DNA of 64,000 nt from Cytophagaceae bacterium (GTDB taxonomy: Bacteria > Bacteroidota > Bacteroidia > Cytophagales > Spirosomataceae), in NCBI GenBank assembly GCA_027486845.1, contig JAIXOL010000039.1, positions 25,530-89,529 on the forward strand. Reading direction: 5' to 3'. The notes below the pieces were generated by a model that was not told where the DNA came from, did no database searches, and was given only the letters and a program-made list of their open reading frames with translations. Position 1 is the stretch's first letter. Each line of letters begins with the position of its first letter. The position numbers and the translations under genes were made by a program. This document shows positions 36,101-43,902 of the stretch, piece by piece.

Positions 36101-37527
36101 TCAGCATAATAAATACTTGGATACGTAGTTGAACTTGACCTACTATATCCTAAAGCGATATTACCTCTTTGGTCAATTCCTGCACAACCCATCCAACGAT
36201 TTATGCCCGTAGCTCCATCAATGGCTGTGGGTGAATAAGTTGATTGTTGATTAATTGCCCAAGGACTTGAAGAATTTGTTCTTGTTAGTTCATACCAACG
36301 TGTTGAAGATTGATAAGTCGATGCTGTGATTGGATTTACACCACTTACATTAACTGGGTAGTTCATTACTAACGACTCATACTCATCAAATCTTCGGTAA
36401 ATAATTCTACTCATCATTCTGTCGGCAATAGCGTCCAATAGAGCAGTTGTACCTTGTTGTTCAATTGGGCTTGAGGATGGAGAACGGCCATCAAATGCTG
36501 CAACAGGAAGAGCCGTGACGCTATTCAGTGTTGATAAGGCAGGGTTTGCAAAATCCGGTGTTAAGGTACGCAACTGTAATTCATCAGAACCGCCAAATTC
36601 GTCAGCATTATATGTCACAAATGTAGGTAGAGAACTTGATTCAGGAGTTTTGAATCCCTCAAAACTTACAGGTAAATAGCCTCCAGTTGAAGGGTCATTG
36701 AAGCCGATGCCCCTAGCAGTGGCTTCGCCATTTATCATTTTATTTCTATCAAAAGCCCAAAAGCCTTGCCCAAGATAAGCTGTACCCGTCAAATTAAAAT
36801 TGTGGGTCGTCACAATATAGCTATTGTTCCAAATACCAACATGAGGATAATCAGGAAAAACACCAGTTGTTTGAAATTCATAGATATTATAAGCACCAGT
36901 TGGGTCATTGGTTTGCGAAACACAAAATATCAAAGATTCCCTTCCGGAAGTAAACAAACTGCTAAATTGGAGTAAAATCCAGCGGTCAGCCATGTGGTCA
37001 TATAAGGTTATTGGGTCGCCGTCGTCAGTCGAAGTAGAAGCAATTTGACTAAATTTTAAAGCAGGCGTGAGCGGATTTCCTGATTTATCATAAACTCTAT
37101 GAACTAAATTTATCATCTGCACGACATGATTTGGGCCTACACTTAGCACTGGGTCCGGAGGAGATAATAACCCGAAGCCAGCAGCCGTATTTTCGGCAGA
37201 ACCAACACCATCAAAAGAAGCACTTAATCCATTTATTCCCAATCGATTTGTTACACTTTTAGCTGTTTTTTGAAGTGCCATATCATTATTATCAGCTAAT
37301 GGGTTATCCACTGAAAACCTTACTCGTTTATTGATTTTTTCACGTAAAGCCTGATATTTTGGATTTCTATCTGGTTTCCGTTTTGTATCCAAAGGATCAG
37401 GGGCTTTCATATCTTTTAGCTTTAGAGACACTCTGACAAGTTTTCCTGTAAGAATACTCGATGGTGCTTGCTGTCCTGAAGCAAATTTGCAAATAAGTAT
37501 AAAAACCAGAAAAATAATTCTTTTCAT
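33103..37527 (-). CDS. Giant secreted protein with Calx-beta-like, P-domain and Ig-like modules and a GCx-type C-terminal domain
   Basis: A 1474-residue exported protein (signal peptide MKRIIFLVFILICKFASGQ). Order: a large N-terminal domain (about 70-560) with propeller-like 'GPNHVVQMINLVHRVYD', 'ADRWILLQFSS' and 'CAGIDQRGNIALGYSRSS' segments; a Calx-beta-like segment (about 585-660); an Ig-like domain (about 685-760); a proprotein-convertase P-domain-like region (about 790-955, with 'NPNGTWTLIAEDAA'); Ig/PKD-like domains (about 1010-1180); a beta-sandwich linker shared with the protein at 1524-6191 (about 1320-1400, SNYRIRVVSTN); and a C-terminal domain ending FKAEIIGC. P-domains often accompany secreted proteases, but no protease catalytic triad was recognised here. 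It is probably a surface adhesin or scaffold. Confidence 0.78.
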   Translation of the reverse strand: MKRIIFLVFILICKFASGQQAPSSILTGKLVRVSLKLKDMKAPDPLDTKRKPDRNPKYQALREKINKRVRFSVDNPLADNNDMALQKTAKSVTNRLGINGLSASFDGVGSAENTAAGFGLLSPPDPVLSVGPNHVVQMINLVHRVYDKSGNPLTPALKFSQIASTSTDDGDPITLYDHMADRWILLQFSSLFTSGRESLIFCVSQTNDPTGAYNIYEFQTTGVFPDYPHVGIWNNSYIVTTHNFNLTGTAYLGQGFWAFDRNKMINGEATARGIGFNDPSTGGYLPVSFEGFKTPESSSLPTFVTYNADEFGGSDELQLRTLTPDFANPALSTLNSVTALPVAAFDGRSPSSSPIEQQGTTALLDAIADRMMSRIIYRRFDEYESLVMNYPVNVSGVNPITASTYQSSTRWYELTRTNSSSPWAINQQSTYSPTAIDGATGINRWMGCAGIDQRGNIALGYSRSSSTTYPSIYYAERKKTDPVGTLGAEQVFHASTGSQTNSGGRWGDYSAMTTDPFDEETMWFTAEYYATTASVAFKTRIGSFKINDPITTPTVRFKLGGTIVRQKESITPINANQFYKDYPITLVIDQAPSQNVNLTITKTGTASEGVDYDLLNVSPIVLNASNLAQSITLRVYDDSFNEVDEYIDLTFNINANGGNGIVGTFNQKHRITIVGTTSCPTANISVTQATTFCEGDSAVLVANTGTDLTYQWYKNNVLIPSESQSMYIAKTSGSYQVAVSRLGCTVSSSPIVTIVKVGTPAPITLSRNINFGTTITAGNGLQASAICPSSITSTYSGPTIGYDGGIKSGADPQVSISSGGESIGSTKISITWRKRSSGGINDCGTVGGTGRPWYDEVSFKIKSPDGTIINLLNTDTYAIGTVPLGSLTTVFEDGGTAVTVGSLPSNGTFAPIQSLNALNGLNPNGTWTLIAEDAASIDPLCVESFSITVLTSGSGTPSSITWYSGTSGSTILGTGQEFIPTNTAPGTYIYYAQASCSGLFECATSVRKPVSLTISPPNCLSVGGTVSSNANVCSGNNSSTLTLTGHTGTIIRWESSTDNFVNTTSIANTTNALFYSNLTQTTKYRAVVKDGACPEAFSSVAIITVTSINATASNSGPYFTAQTIQLTGSGGNTYNWTGPNGFSSTLNPVSISNSTLAMAGNYTVVVSQNGCTATATTSVIITENNPCSVIVEYDYVQAGNPFVFKFPLVNNMVIAEVPEQTSILVNPICPSIPIESFRMKITGLPYLHEVVENIPLFALFNNTENDVLGRNLSPGTYILTITGYSLDNGKGSVVYGPIDTQFTVLANNASISAPSFTIHSLCAGSTFNVSFTTTGAFNPANQFDVQLSDANGTFDNPIIIGSTPAAGVTVCTIPMNIAVGSNYRIRVVSTNQTLTGNNSSTNLSSVTSSLNLVSPTNDVSGGTTTNQASQTITATNKILSTSNTIYKAGNSILLNAGFQANSSSVFKAEIIGCN

Positions 37528-38393
37528 AATATTTTTTAAACTGAATGTACATAAAGCTACAATGAATGCATTTATTATATTGTAGGAACGATGTACTTAG
37601 ATACTTAATTGCAACTCCTATCGATAACAAAATTAGTAATCTTTATTCAAATAAAAAGGCTAATTTGTTAAAGAATTAGCATTAAAATGTTATATAAAAA
37701 ATCTATTTCAATTACAAAATGTATAGTTAAATGTATATTTTAGTTTCGTCTGTATGTACTTTACTCGCTTTTTATGTTATTTCGTTTAGCTCAATTATTG
37801 CCTATTCAGATTTGAAATCTATAAACTTGATTGAAGTTTTACTCGTACCGAGAACCTATTTGCCTTTATAGATTTGTGGGTCGGAAATATTATATTTGGT
37901 TAGATTCTAATCGACCATTTACTGCCAATTAGAATATTATAAGACTCTTGTAGAGTTTTATAACCAAATCCGCGAGAAAAATCATACGATTTACTACACA
38001 ATAGACTCAGTAAATTTCTAAGAAAAACTGAGAAATACCAAAGCGGCATATAACAAAAAATGTAAACTTCATAATTGATTTCTGCATGTTGATAATTTTC
38101 TTGAATCAAAAAAAGCTTTTCAGAAATCACTTGATTTTGCTCAAAATATTAAAGATAATGATTTTGAACCTTAAATATTCGTAGGTTTGGGTTGGTTGAA
38201 TTATCAAATGAAAATCTATTTGGAATCAAACACTTATTATTCAAAAGCCAAATTTTCGCCAAAAAGCAAATCAATCATGATTTAACATTGATAGATTGCA
38301 TTTTAAACTTGAGTACAAATTTTGTAAAACAAATACTTTTGGAAATAGTGTATATATTTGCTTATTTGCACTTCCATTTTAACCTTATTACTT
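37528..38393. other. 866-bp spacer, largely non-coding
   Basis: Very AT-rich sequence between the P-domain protein and the sugar permease. The only ORF with a hydrophobic look is a 46-codon plus-strand ATG frame at 37731-37871 (MYILVSSVCTLLAFYVISFSS onward), which lacks a supporting start site and is not claimed as a gene. Other open frames here show no coding character. No RNA gene or IS was seen. Confidence 0.55.
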
Positions 38394-39980
38394 ATGCAAA
38401 ATAATCGTTCTCATCTTTACACTCTCATGACCGTTTGGTTCTTTTGGAGCTTCGTTGCAGCATCAAACGGAATTTTGATACCTCTTTTTAAAGAAAAATT
38501 CATACTTACGCAAACCCAAGCCCAACTCGTGGACTTTGCATTTTATGCAGCTTATTTCATCGGATCGGTCCTTTATTTGATATTTTCACGCATTATGGGT
38601 GGCGACGTTCTCAACAAAATAGGATACAAAAATGGTATCGTAATCGGTCTTTTGATTTCGGCCGTTGGTACGCTCCTTTTTTACCCTGCCGCTCAAAATG
38701 CCTCTTATAATTTATTATTGGCAGGTTTATTTATTGTTGGACTTGGTTTTTCACTCCAACAAACTGCTACTCAGCCTTTTATGATTGCACTTGGGCCACC
38801 AGAGACAGGAGCTCAACGTATCAATTTAGGTGGAGCAGTCAATAACTTAGGCGGAACAATCGGGCCAGCTTTGGTTTCATACGCAATTTTTGGTTCGATT
38901 GCAAAAGATGCCGCCGCCAATGCTTCAATCGAAGATGTAAAAATACCTTATTTAATATTAGGTGTTTTGTTTGCCTTAATGGCGTTGTTTTTTTGGGTTT
39001 CTAAACTTCCTCGAATCAAAAATGATGAAGATGTTCAAGTAAACGATATCGTAATTGGACTTCCATTGGCATTTTTGGTGCTATGCGTAGGGGTTGCGGC
39101 TGCATTTTCTATCGAAATCGCCATCACATTTACATTTATACTCATGTGTGTTTTGATGATTGGCTACATGATTTATTCATTGGCTGGAAAATCTGGAGCA
39201 GTTCAAAATGCAGGTTCGGTGCTTAGTTATCCACAAGCAGTATTGGGTATGACAGCTATTTTTGTTTATGTAGGTGTTGAAGTTACGATTGGCTCTAACC
39301 TTGGAGAATATTTGAAAGAAACCGAAAAGTTGGATTCCTCTCAAATTTCAAAGTATGTTTCACTCTTTTGGGGGAGTATGATGATTGGCCGTTGGACAGC
39401 CTCTATCGGAAATTTCAATCCATCGGCATCAATGAAGAAAATCCTGATGGTAATTATTCCTTTTTTAGCTTTTGCTATCGTTTTGATTGTAAATTCATTG
39501 TATAGCGGTGATGTAAGCGATTTATATCCATATGCAGCTTGTGTTGCTGTCCTAATTTTGGCCTATTTTGCAAGTCAAGAAAAGCCCGTGCGATTGTTAT
39601 TGATTTTTACGGCACTTGGTGCAATAATGTCTATTATTGGTGTAATGACAACCGGTAAAGTTGCTCTTTTCTCTTTGATTTCGGGTGGTTTATTCTGTTC
39701 GGTTTTATGGCCAAGTATTTTCTCGCTCGGTACTGCAGGACTCGGAAAATTCACCAATCAAGGGTCTGCATTCTTAATAATGATGATTTTGGGTGGTTCA
39801 ATCATTCCAGTTATTCAAGGTAAGGTTGCCGATTCATTTGGTATTCAACAATCATACCTTTTGGCGGTAGGTTGCTTCATTTATCTGTTTGTTTTCGGAA
39901 TTGTGGTCCAAGGGGTTTTGCGTAAACAAGGCATTGATTTCGATAAAGAAGTAGTAAAAGATGGAGGAAAAGGTCATTGA
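38394..39980 (+). CDS. MFS sugar permease, FucP/GluP-like
   Basis: A 528-residue major facilitator of the FHS (fucose-glucose-galactose:H+ symporter) type. The ATG at 38394 is preferred over an upstream non-ATG frame. Hallmarks are 'FFWSFVAASNGILIPLFKEKF', 'LSQTQAQLVDFAFYAAYFIGS'-like segments (here LTQTQAQLVDFAFYAAYFIG), 'GLGFSLQQTATQPFMIALGPPETGAQRINLGGAVNNLGGTIGPAL' split across TM4-5, and about 12 helices. It transports a hexose or deoxyhexose. It is next to the PUL (6-7 kb from the lyases) but on the opposite strand, so it could import PUL products. This is an inference. Confidence 0.88.
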   Translation: MQNNRSHLYTLMTVWFFWSFVAASNGILIPLFKEKFILTQTQAQLVDFAFYAAYFIGSVLYLIFSRIMGGDVLNKIGYKNGIVIGLLISAVGTLLFYPAAQNASYNLLLAGLFIVGLGFSLQQTATQPFMIALGPPETGAQRINLGGAVNNLGGTIGPALVSYAIFGSIAKDAAANASIEDVKIPYLILGVLFALMALFFWVSKLPRIKNDEDVQVNDIVIGLPLAFLVLCVGVAAAFSIEIAITFTFILMCVLMIGYMIYSLAGKSGAVQNAGSVLSYPQAVLGMTAIFVYVGVEVTIGSNLGEYLKETEKLDSSQISKYVSLFWGSMMIGRWTASIGNFNPSASMKKILMVIIPFLAFAIVLIVNSLYSGDVSDLYPYAACVAVLILAYFASQEKPVRLLLIFTALGAIMSIIGVMTTGKVALFSLISGGLFCSVLWPSIFSLGTAGLGKFTNQGSAFLIMMILGGSIIPVIQGKVADSFGIQQSYLLAVGCFIYLFVFGIVVQGVLRKQGIDFDKEVVKDGGKGH

Positions 39981-40043
39981 TAATTAGAGAAAAATCTTTT
40001 AAGTACTTAGACAAAAGACGGTCCGCTTTCGTGATAGCATTGT

Positions 40044-40232
40044 TCAGTCAGTATTGAAACGTTCAAAAAGTTTTTCATCACTTAATTTGGTAGCGAAAAT
40101 GTTGCTCCTAAGTATGAATGTTTTGACTGGTAAAAGTTTTACCAAGTCATCCCAATCAATGGTTGGGTAAATTGCTCCAATTTGTGTCATATTCTTGAAT
40201 ATGTACAATTTAGAAAAATTTTGAAAATTCAA
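40044..40232 (-). pseudogene. Transposase remnant, no start and premature stop
   Basis: The 62-codon frame translates to a decayed version of the copy A N terminus: IGAIYPTIDWDDL and 'KLSDEKLFERFNTD' align with the copy A pattern. The start codon position of copy A (ATG after ACAG) is changed to TTAATA here. The tryptophan codon after NTD is a TGA stop. The frame is therefore dead and has nothing of the catalytic domain. Annotated as a relic. Confidence 0.7.
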
Positions 40233-40289
40233 ATCGAATAACGTATATTAAATCTGTATTTTATTGTTTTGGAAGACTCAAAATACGAA

Positions 40290-40329
40290 AAACCCCGATA
40301 TATGTCAAGTTTGTGCATATTCGGGGTTT
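40290..40329. repeat. 40-bp palindrome in IS copy B
   Basis: The minus-strand halves AAACCCCGAATATGCACAAA and CTTGACATATATCGGGGTTT pair over most positions. It matches the palindrome of copy A (22885-22924) in length and place relative to the transposase remnant. Confidence 0.85.
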
Positions 40330-40410
40330 AATTTTTAGACAATTCTCTTATTATCAGCTAGTTACAGATTAAAAGGGACGCCCTATTTTCCAATAAAAAA
40401 TAACCAAAAA

Positions 40411-41082
40411 CTACTTTAACGGAGTTAAATCTACTTTTCTGAATTCGACTTCTGCACCTTCCGCTTGAAGAGCTATTTGTCCTTTTTGGGCGGTTGCTCC
40501 GAAACCATCGTTTACCATATCGCCATTTACCCAAACTTTTATTTTATCGCCTAGGCATTCAATTGTCATTTTATTCCATTCGCCAAGTGGTTTTTCTGAA
40601 TTATCAGTCAAATTTTTAACTCTTCTCTCTTTTCCTTCAGTTATCCCCCATTTTTCTTTTGGTCCACGTCTAGTTTCCATATTTTCCACCTTAATATCTT
40701 CCACGATACACCAAAAATCCCCAGCGTTTTCATGCATCATCTGTACTTCGATAGATTTTGGAAACATCTCATATAACGCACGAGGCATTGATGCATGGAC
40801 TAATACACCACAATTTCCAGGTTTTCCTGCAAAACGATATTCTAATTCCAGTCGATAGTTTTCGTATCTTTCCTTGGACAATAAATGGCCTTGAGGCGTT
40901 CCCATACTTACCAAATTCCCGTCTCTGATAATAAAAGATTTTCTAAGATTTGGGTCTTTATCGGTAGCTGGCACATCACTATACCAATTGTTTAGGTCTT
41001 TACCATTATATAAATGTATAGTTTGGGCAAATGCTTTTACTAAGCTAAAAACACTTAGTGCAAGTATAATAAGATATTTCAT
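40411..41082 (-). CDS. Secreted DUF1080 (3-keto-glycoside hydrolase/lyase-like) protein
   Basis: A 223-residue exported protein (signal peptide MKYLIILALSVFSLVKAFAQ). It has the DUF1080 concanavalin-like fold, opening with 'LYNGKDLNNWY' and closing with 'IALQAEGAEVEFRKVDLTPLK'. A conserved core 'NCGVLVHA' and 'EVQMMHENAGDFW' lies in between. Characterised members are 3-keto-disaccharide hydrolases or 3-keto-beta-glycoside lyases. It is the last gene of the PUL run, 21 bp after a heparinase II/III gene. The keto-forming oxidoreductase needed for that chemistry is not present in this window, so the reaction remains open. Confidence 0.83.
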   Translation of the reverse strand: MKYLIILALSVFSLVKAFAQTIHLYNGKDLNNWYSDVPATDKDPNLRKSFIIRDGNLVSMGTPQGHLLSKERYENYRLELEYRFAGKPGNCGVLVHASMPRALYEMFPKSIEVQMMHENAGDFWCIVEDIKVENMETRRGPKEKWGITEGKERRVKNLTDNSEKPLGEWNKMTIECLGDKIKVWVNGDMVNDGFGATAQKGQIALQAEGAEVEFRKVDLTPLK

Positions 41083-41103
41083 TTTGAAATAATAGTTTCT
41101 GTT

Positions 41104-43020
41104 TTAATTAATTCCTAAGGTAAATGAATTTTTTGATTTTTGGGCTAAATTTTTACTATTCAAAATAATTCTTTGAACAGGTAAATTATCCCATTTGGTT
41201 TTAAAACTTACATATTCCATGCCTTCTGTTGAAGGTAAATCGGTCGAAACGTCCCAAATTTTTTGGTCATATTGTAGATTTATTATTTGTCCTTTTGGGG
41301 TTTTAAGCGTAATTTTTCCAGCGACCGAATTATCTATCGTACAGACTGTCATAAAAACTTGTTGCAGTGAAGTTGGCTTTTGACTCAGAGCATAATCATC
41401 CGTTAGTTCAACCGTGTTTTTAACTCGGTTCAATTTTACGGTTCTGTTCCAAGATACTATTCCTGCATTTTTGTCGTAAGCATTTGAAATATCGAGGTTG
41501 AGCGTTGCCTCTTTATCTGAAATTGTACTTTTGGCATTGACTGCTTCAAATTCTCGGCCTGCTTTCTGACCTAAACCATTGATAATAGGCAAATTATGGT
41601 ACTGCGACTGCGTAAACCAAAGCTCGTAGCGTTGAGCGGAGAAAGTACGAGCCGTGTAATTTCCACGACCTGCATCAATAATAACAGGCTCGCCATTGGC
41701 ATAAAGCATAAAATCACCTACATCATTGTGGTTATGGCTTTCGGCGTTATGACCTCCGTGGGTTGCCATAAAAAATCCATTGTTGGCTCGTGCTGTGAGT
41801 ACTTGAATATCACCAAACCAAGCATCATTGACTGGCACATAAGGAGTTGATTCTTTCTGTACTTGTTTGATAGACAGATAGTTTTCGATTCTGCGTGGTC
41901 GATGATAGTTTCCTCCCATCGAAGCTGAAGTGAAATTTTTGAAAGCCCATTGTCCCATCTGAATCATTTTTTCATCTTTTAAGGCATTGCCAAAACGATA
42001 AAGCATTAATCCATCAGGGCGAAGTTTTGGGTCGGCATCGGCAAAATTTACGAAATAATGCCCGCTTATGTGGGTCTTATAAACATACGAAGCCATTTTT
42101 TTGATAAGTGGCTCTTCATAAATATTGATTTGATTTTTAGTGGCATTGCCCAGTAATTCGAGACAGTCGAATACGCTCGCACCTGCGGCAAACCAATAAC
42201 TTGGACCTTCGTCGCAACCGCCGTCTTCACCCAGTCCATTGAGGTATAAATCTGTACCAAGCAATGTTCCGTAAATCATTTCGGCACGTTTTTTTTCATC
42301 TTTTTCGAGTAACAAAGTGGCAGAAATCCAATTTGACATAATCCATGGATTCCAGTTATTGACTGATTTTGTTTTGCTCATCCAACCATAGTTATCTGAT
42401 TTTGTGAGCATAGGCTCAAAAATGCGTTTATTGGTTTCATGGTAAATTCTTTTGCGGAGAAGTTTACTGATTTTATCCAATTTTTCACCAACAAAATAGT
42501 CGGCCATGCTCAAAACAGAAGCTGTTTCCGCCGAAAATAAATCTACAATGGGGTTTTCGACATCGGGTAAGCCTCTAATATGTGCAGGTACTCCCCAATA
42601 ACTTTCTTCGCAAATCGACCAAACTCCATTCATAATTGCCTCAACGAATCGGCCTTTATTTTCGATGCTTTCGGCCAAAATCAAATCAATAAGTGCGTTT
42701 CGTTTTCCGTAAGACAATTTTCCATGACGTTCACGGTCACCCGAACGAACATAATCTAAAGATATTGTAGCAGAAATTGCTTCAAACTTAAAATCCAGTA
42801 GTTTTTCGCCATTTTTTACGATATCTTTCAAAACACTATCAGGTACCGCCGCTTGCCATTCTTCAGGAGTTTTTGGGTAGGGGTGATATTCTTTAAGCGG
42901 TATCAAAGATTTTTTTACATCGTCGAGTGAATACTTTTTGGCAAAAATGTTTCGCTGGGTAACTTGTGCAAAAAGTGTATTGGTAAAAAACAGCGTTAAA
43001 AAGAAGAATATTAGTTTCAT
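41104..43020 (-). CDS. Heparinase II/III-family polysaccharide lyase (copy 1)
   Basis: A 638-residue protein with a signal peptide (MKLIFFFLTLFFTNTLFAQ). An alpha/alpha toroid (about 60-390) has 'GCDEGPSYWFAAGASVFD', and a beta-sheet domain follows with 'GGHNAESHNHNDVGDFMLYANGEPVIIDAGRGNY' (split: ESHNHNDVGDFML then IIDAGRG). The His/Asp cluster of the second domain is the metal site of heparinase II-type enzymes. Family members cleave uronic-acid glycosidic bonds by beta-elimination. This copy differs from the two others (613 and 627 residues), which share WNQVCN; here the corresponding motif is WNPWIMSNW. It is 21 bp downstream of the TIM-barrel gene. The substrate is not readable. Confidence 0.88.
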   Translation of the reverse strand: MKLIFFFLTLFFTNTLFAQVTQRNIFAKKYSLDDVKKSLIPLKEYHPYPKTPEEWQAAVPDSVLKDIVKNGEKLLDFKFEAISATISLDYVRSGDRERHGKLSYGKRNALIDLILAESIENKGRFVEAIMNGVWSICEESYWGVPAHIRGLPDVENPIVDLFSAETASVLSMADYFVGEKLDKISKLLRKRIYHETNKRIFEPMLTKSDNYGWMSKTKSVNNWNPWIMSNWISATLLLEKDEKKRAEMIYGTLLGTDLYLNGLGEDGGCDEGPSYWFAAGASVFDCLELLGNATKNQINIYEEPLIKKMASYVYKTHISGHYFVNFADADPKLRPDGLMLYRFGNALKDEKMIQMGQWAFKNFTSASMGGNYHRPRRIENYLSIKQVQKESTPYVPVNDAWFGDIQVLTARANNGFFMATHGGHNAESHNHNDVGDFMLYANGEPVIIDAGRGNYTARTFSAQRYELWFTQSQYHNLPIINGLGQKAGREFEAVNAKSTISDKEATLNLDISNAYDKNAGIVSWNRTVKLNRVKNTVELTDDYALSQKPTSLQQVFMTVCTIDNSVAGKITLKTPKGQIINLQYDQKIWDVSTDLPSTEGMEYVSFKTKWDNLPVQRIILNSKNLAQKSKNSFTLGIN

Positions 43021-43041
43021 TTGATTGTCTGTAAAAAGTTT

Positions 43042-43869
43042 TTAATAACGATCTATCATATCTAAAATACCACGCACGTAGCCAACCGATTCGGCCAAAC
43101 CACCTTCAGCATTATCAGCATCTTTTTCGTATTCTATACTCATAACACCTTGATAATTAACATCTTTAAGTGTTTTTATTAGTTTAGGCATATCAATTAC
43201 TCCTCGTCCAATTTGAATAGATTCGCTTTTTGCAACTGTTCCATCGACATCTTTTAGGTGCATATCATACATTCTATGGCCATATTTTTTGATGGCTTCA
43301 ATCGGATTCATGCCAAGTCTAACTACATGACCAATGTCAATACAAAGACCTATCCGTTTGTCGAGATTTACAATTTTATCATAGACCGAAGCTGGCGTAG
43401 GATATACTTCATCACCTGGGCCATGATTATGTATCGCCAGCTTGATATCGTTTTCTTTAACATATTTTTCTACCAATGGCAATAATTCATGGTTTGGTAC
43501 ACCGATTATCATTTTCATACCTGCGGCTTTGGCGTAGCGAAAAGCATTCTTAACTTCGGCTTCGTTTTTCATATAAATCACTCCGCCACCGTAAATATTC
43601 AATCCTGCTCCTTTGAGTTTTGAGATTGTTGTTAGAATTTCACTATCACTTGCATCAAGTGAAAGGTGGAAATTTTTAAGTGCTACCTCTTTGATATTGA
43701 GGCGTTTACAAATAGCAATGAGTTGGTCTACCGAATATTTTCGTAGAGTATAAGAAGCCAATCCAATGGTGAGTTTAGGCGAATCCGTTTTTTGTTGAAA
43801 AGATAAGGCAGGAATACTTAAGGTGGTTATTCCTAAATGCTTCAAAAAAGTTTTTCTTGAATAAGTCAT
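43042..43869 (-). CDS. Sugar phosphate isomerase/epimerase-type TIM barrel
   Basis: A 275-residue xylose-isomerase-like TIM barrel. The N terminus (SRKTFLKHLGITTLSIPALS) looks like an export signal of twin-arginine-like shape, although the second arginine is replaced by lysine. Metal-ligand candidates are 'AIHNHGPGDEVYP' (H, H, E/D), 'CIDIGHVVRLG' (D, H), 'YDMHLKDVDG' (H, D) and 'VMSIEYEKD' (E). Proteins of this type act as epimerases, isomerases or 3-keto-2-hydroxyglucal hydratases. Adjacent DUF1080 and lyase genes make a role in uronate or keto-sugar processing plausible. The exact reaction is not inferable. Confidence 0.83.
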   Translation of the reverse strand: MTYSRKTFLKHLGITTLSIPALSFQQKTDSPKLTIGLASYTLRKYSVDQLIAICKRLNIKEVALKNFHLSLDASDSEILTTISKLKGAGLNIYGGGVIYMKNEAEVKNAFRYAKAAGMKMIIGVPNHELLPLVEKYVKENDIKLAIHNHGPGDEVYPTPASVYDKIVNLDKRIGLCIDIGHVVRLGMNPIEAIKKYGHRMYDMHLKDVDGTVAKSESIQIGRGVIDMPKLIKTLKDVNYQGVMSIEYEKDADNAEGGLAESVGYVRGILDMIDRY

Positions 43870-43902
43870 CGTAAAAAAAGGTTAAGGTGAATAGAATTTT
43901 GA

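Larger units (their letters stand above)
40038..40385 (-). mobile_element. Decayed insertion sequence copy B
   Basis: On the minus strand this segment repeats the leader and first part of IS copy A (22841-23225). The order is CTGATAATAAGAG, the 40-bp palindrome (40290-40329), ACAATAAAATACAGAT, GACACAAATTGGAGCAATTT, ACCATTGATTGGGA and AAGTGATGAAAAACT. Homology ends a few bases past the same transposase codon as in copy A. It lies between the convergent sugar permease and the DUF1080 gene. Confidence 0.75.

Noticed and set aside
37731..37871. 46-codon hydrophobic frame in the spacer before the sugar permease
   Set aside because: No promoter or ribosome site is evident, and a hydrophobic reading is expected from T-rich DNA.
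37900..38404. Two open frames of 70-76 codons in the same spacer
   Set aside because: Neither has family features or plausible starts; composition is non-coding.
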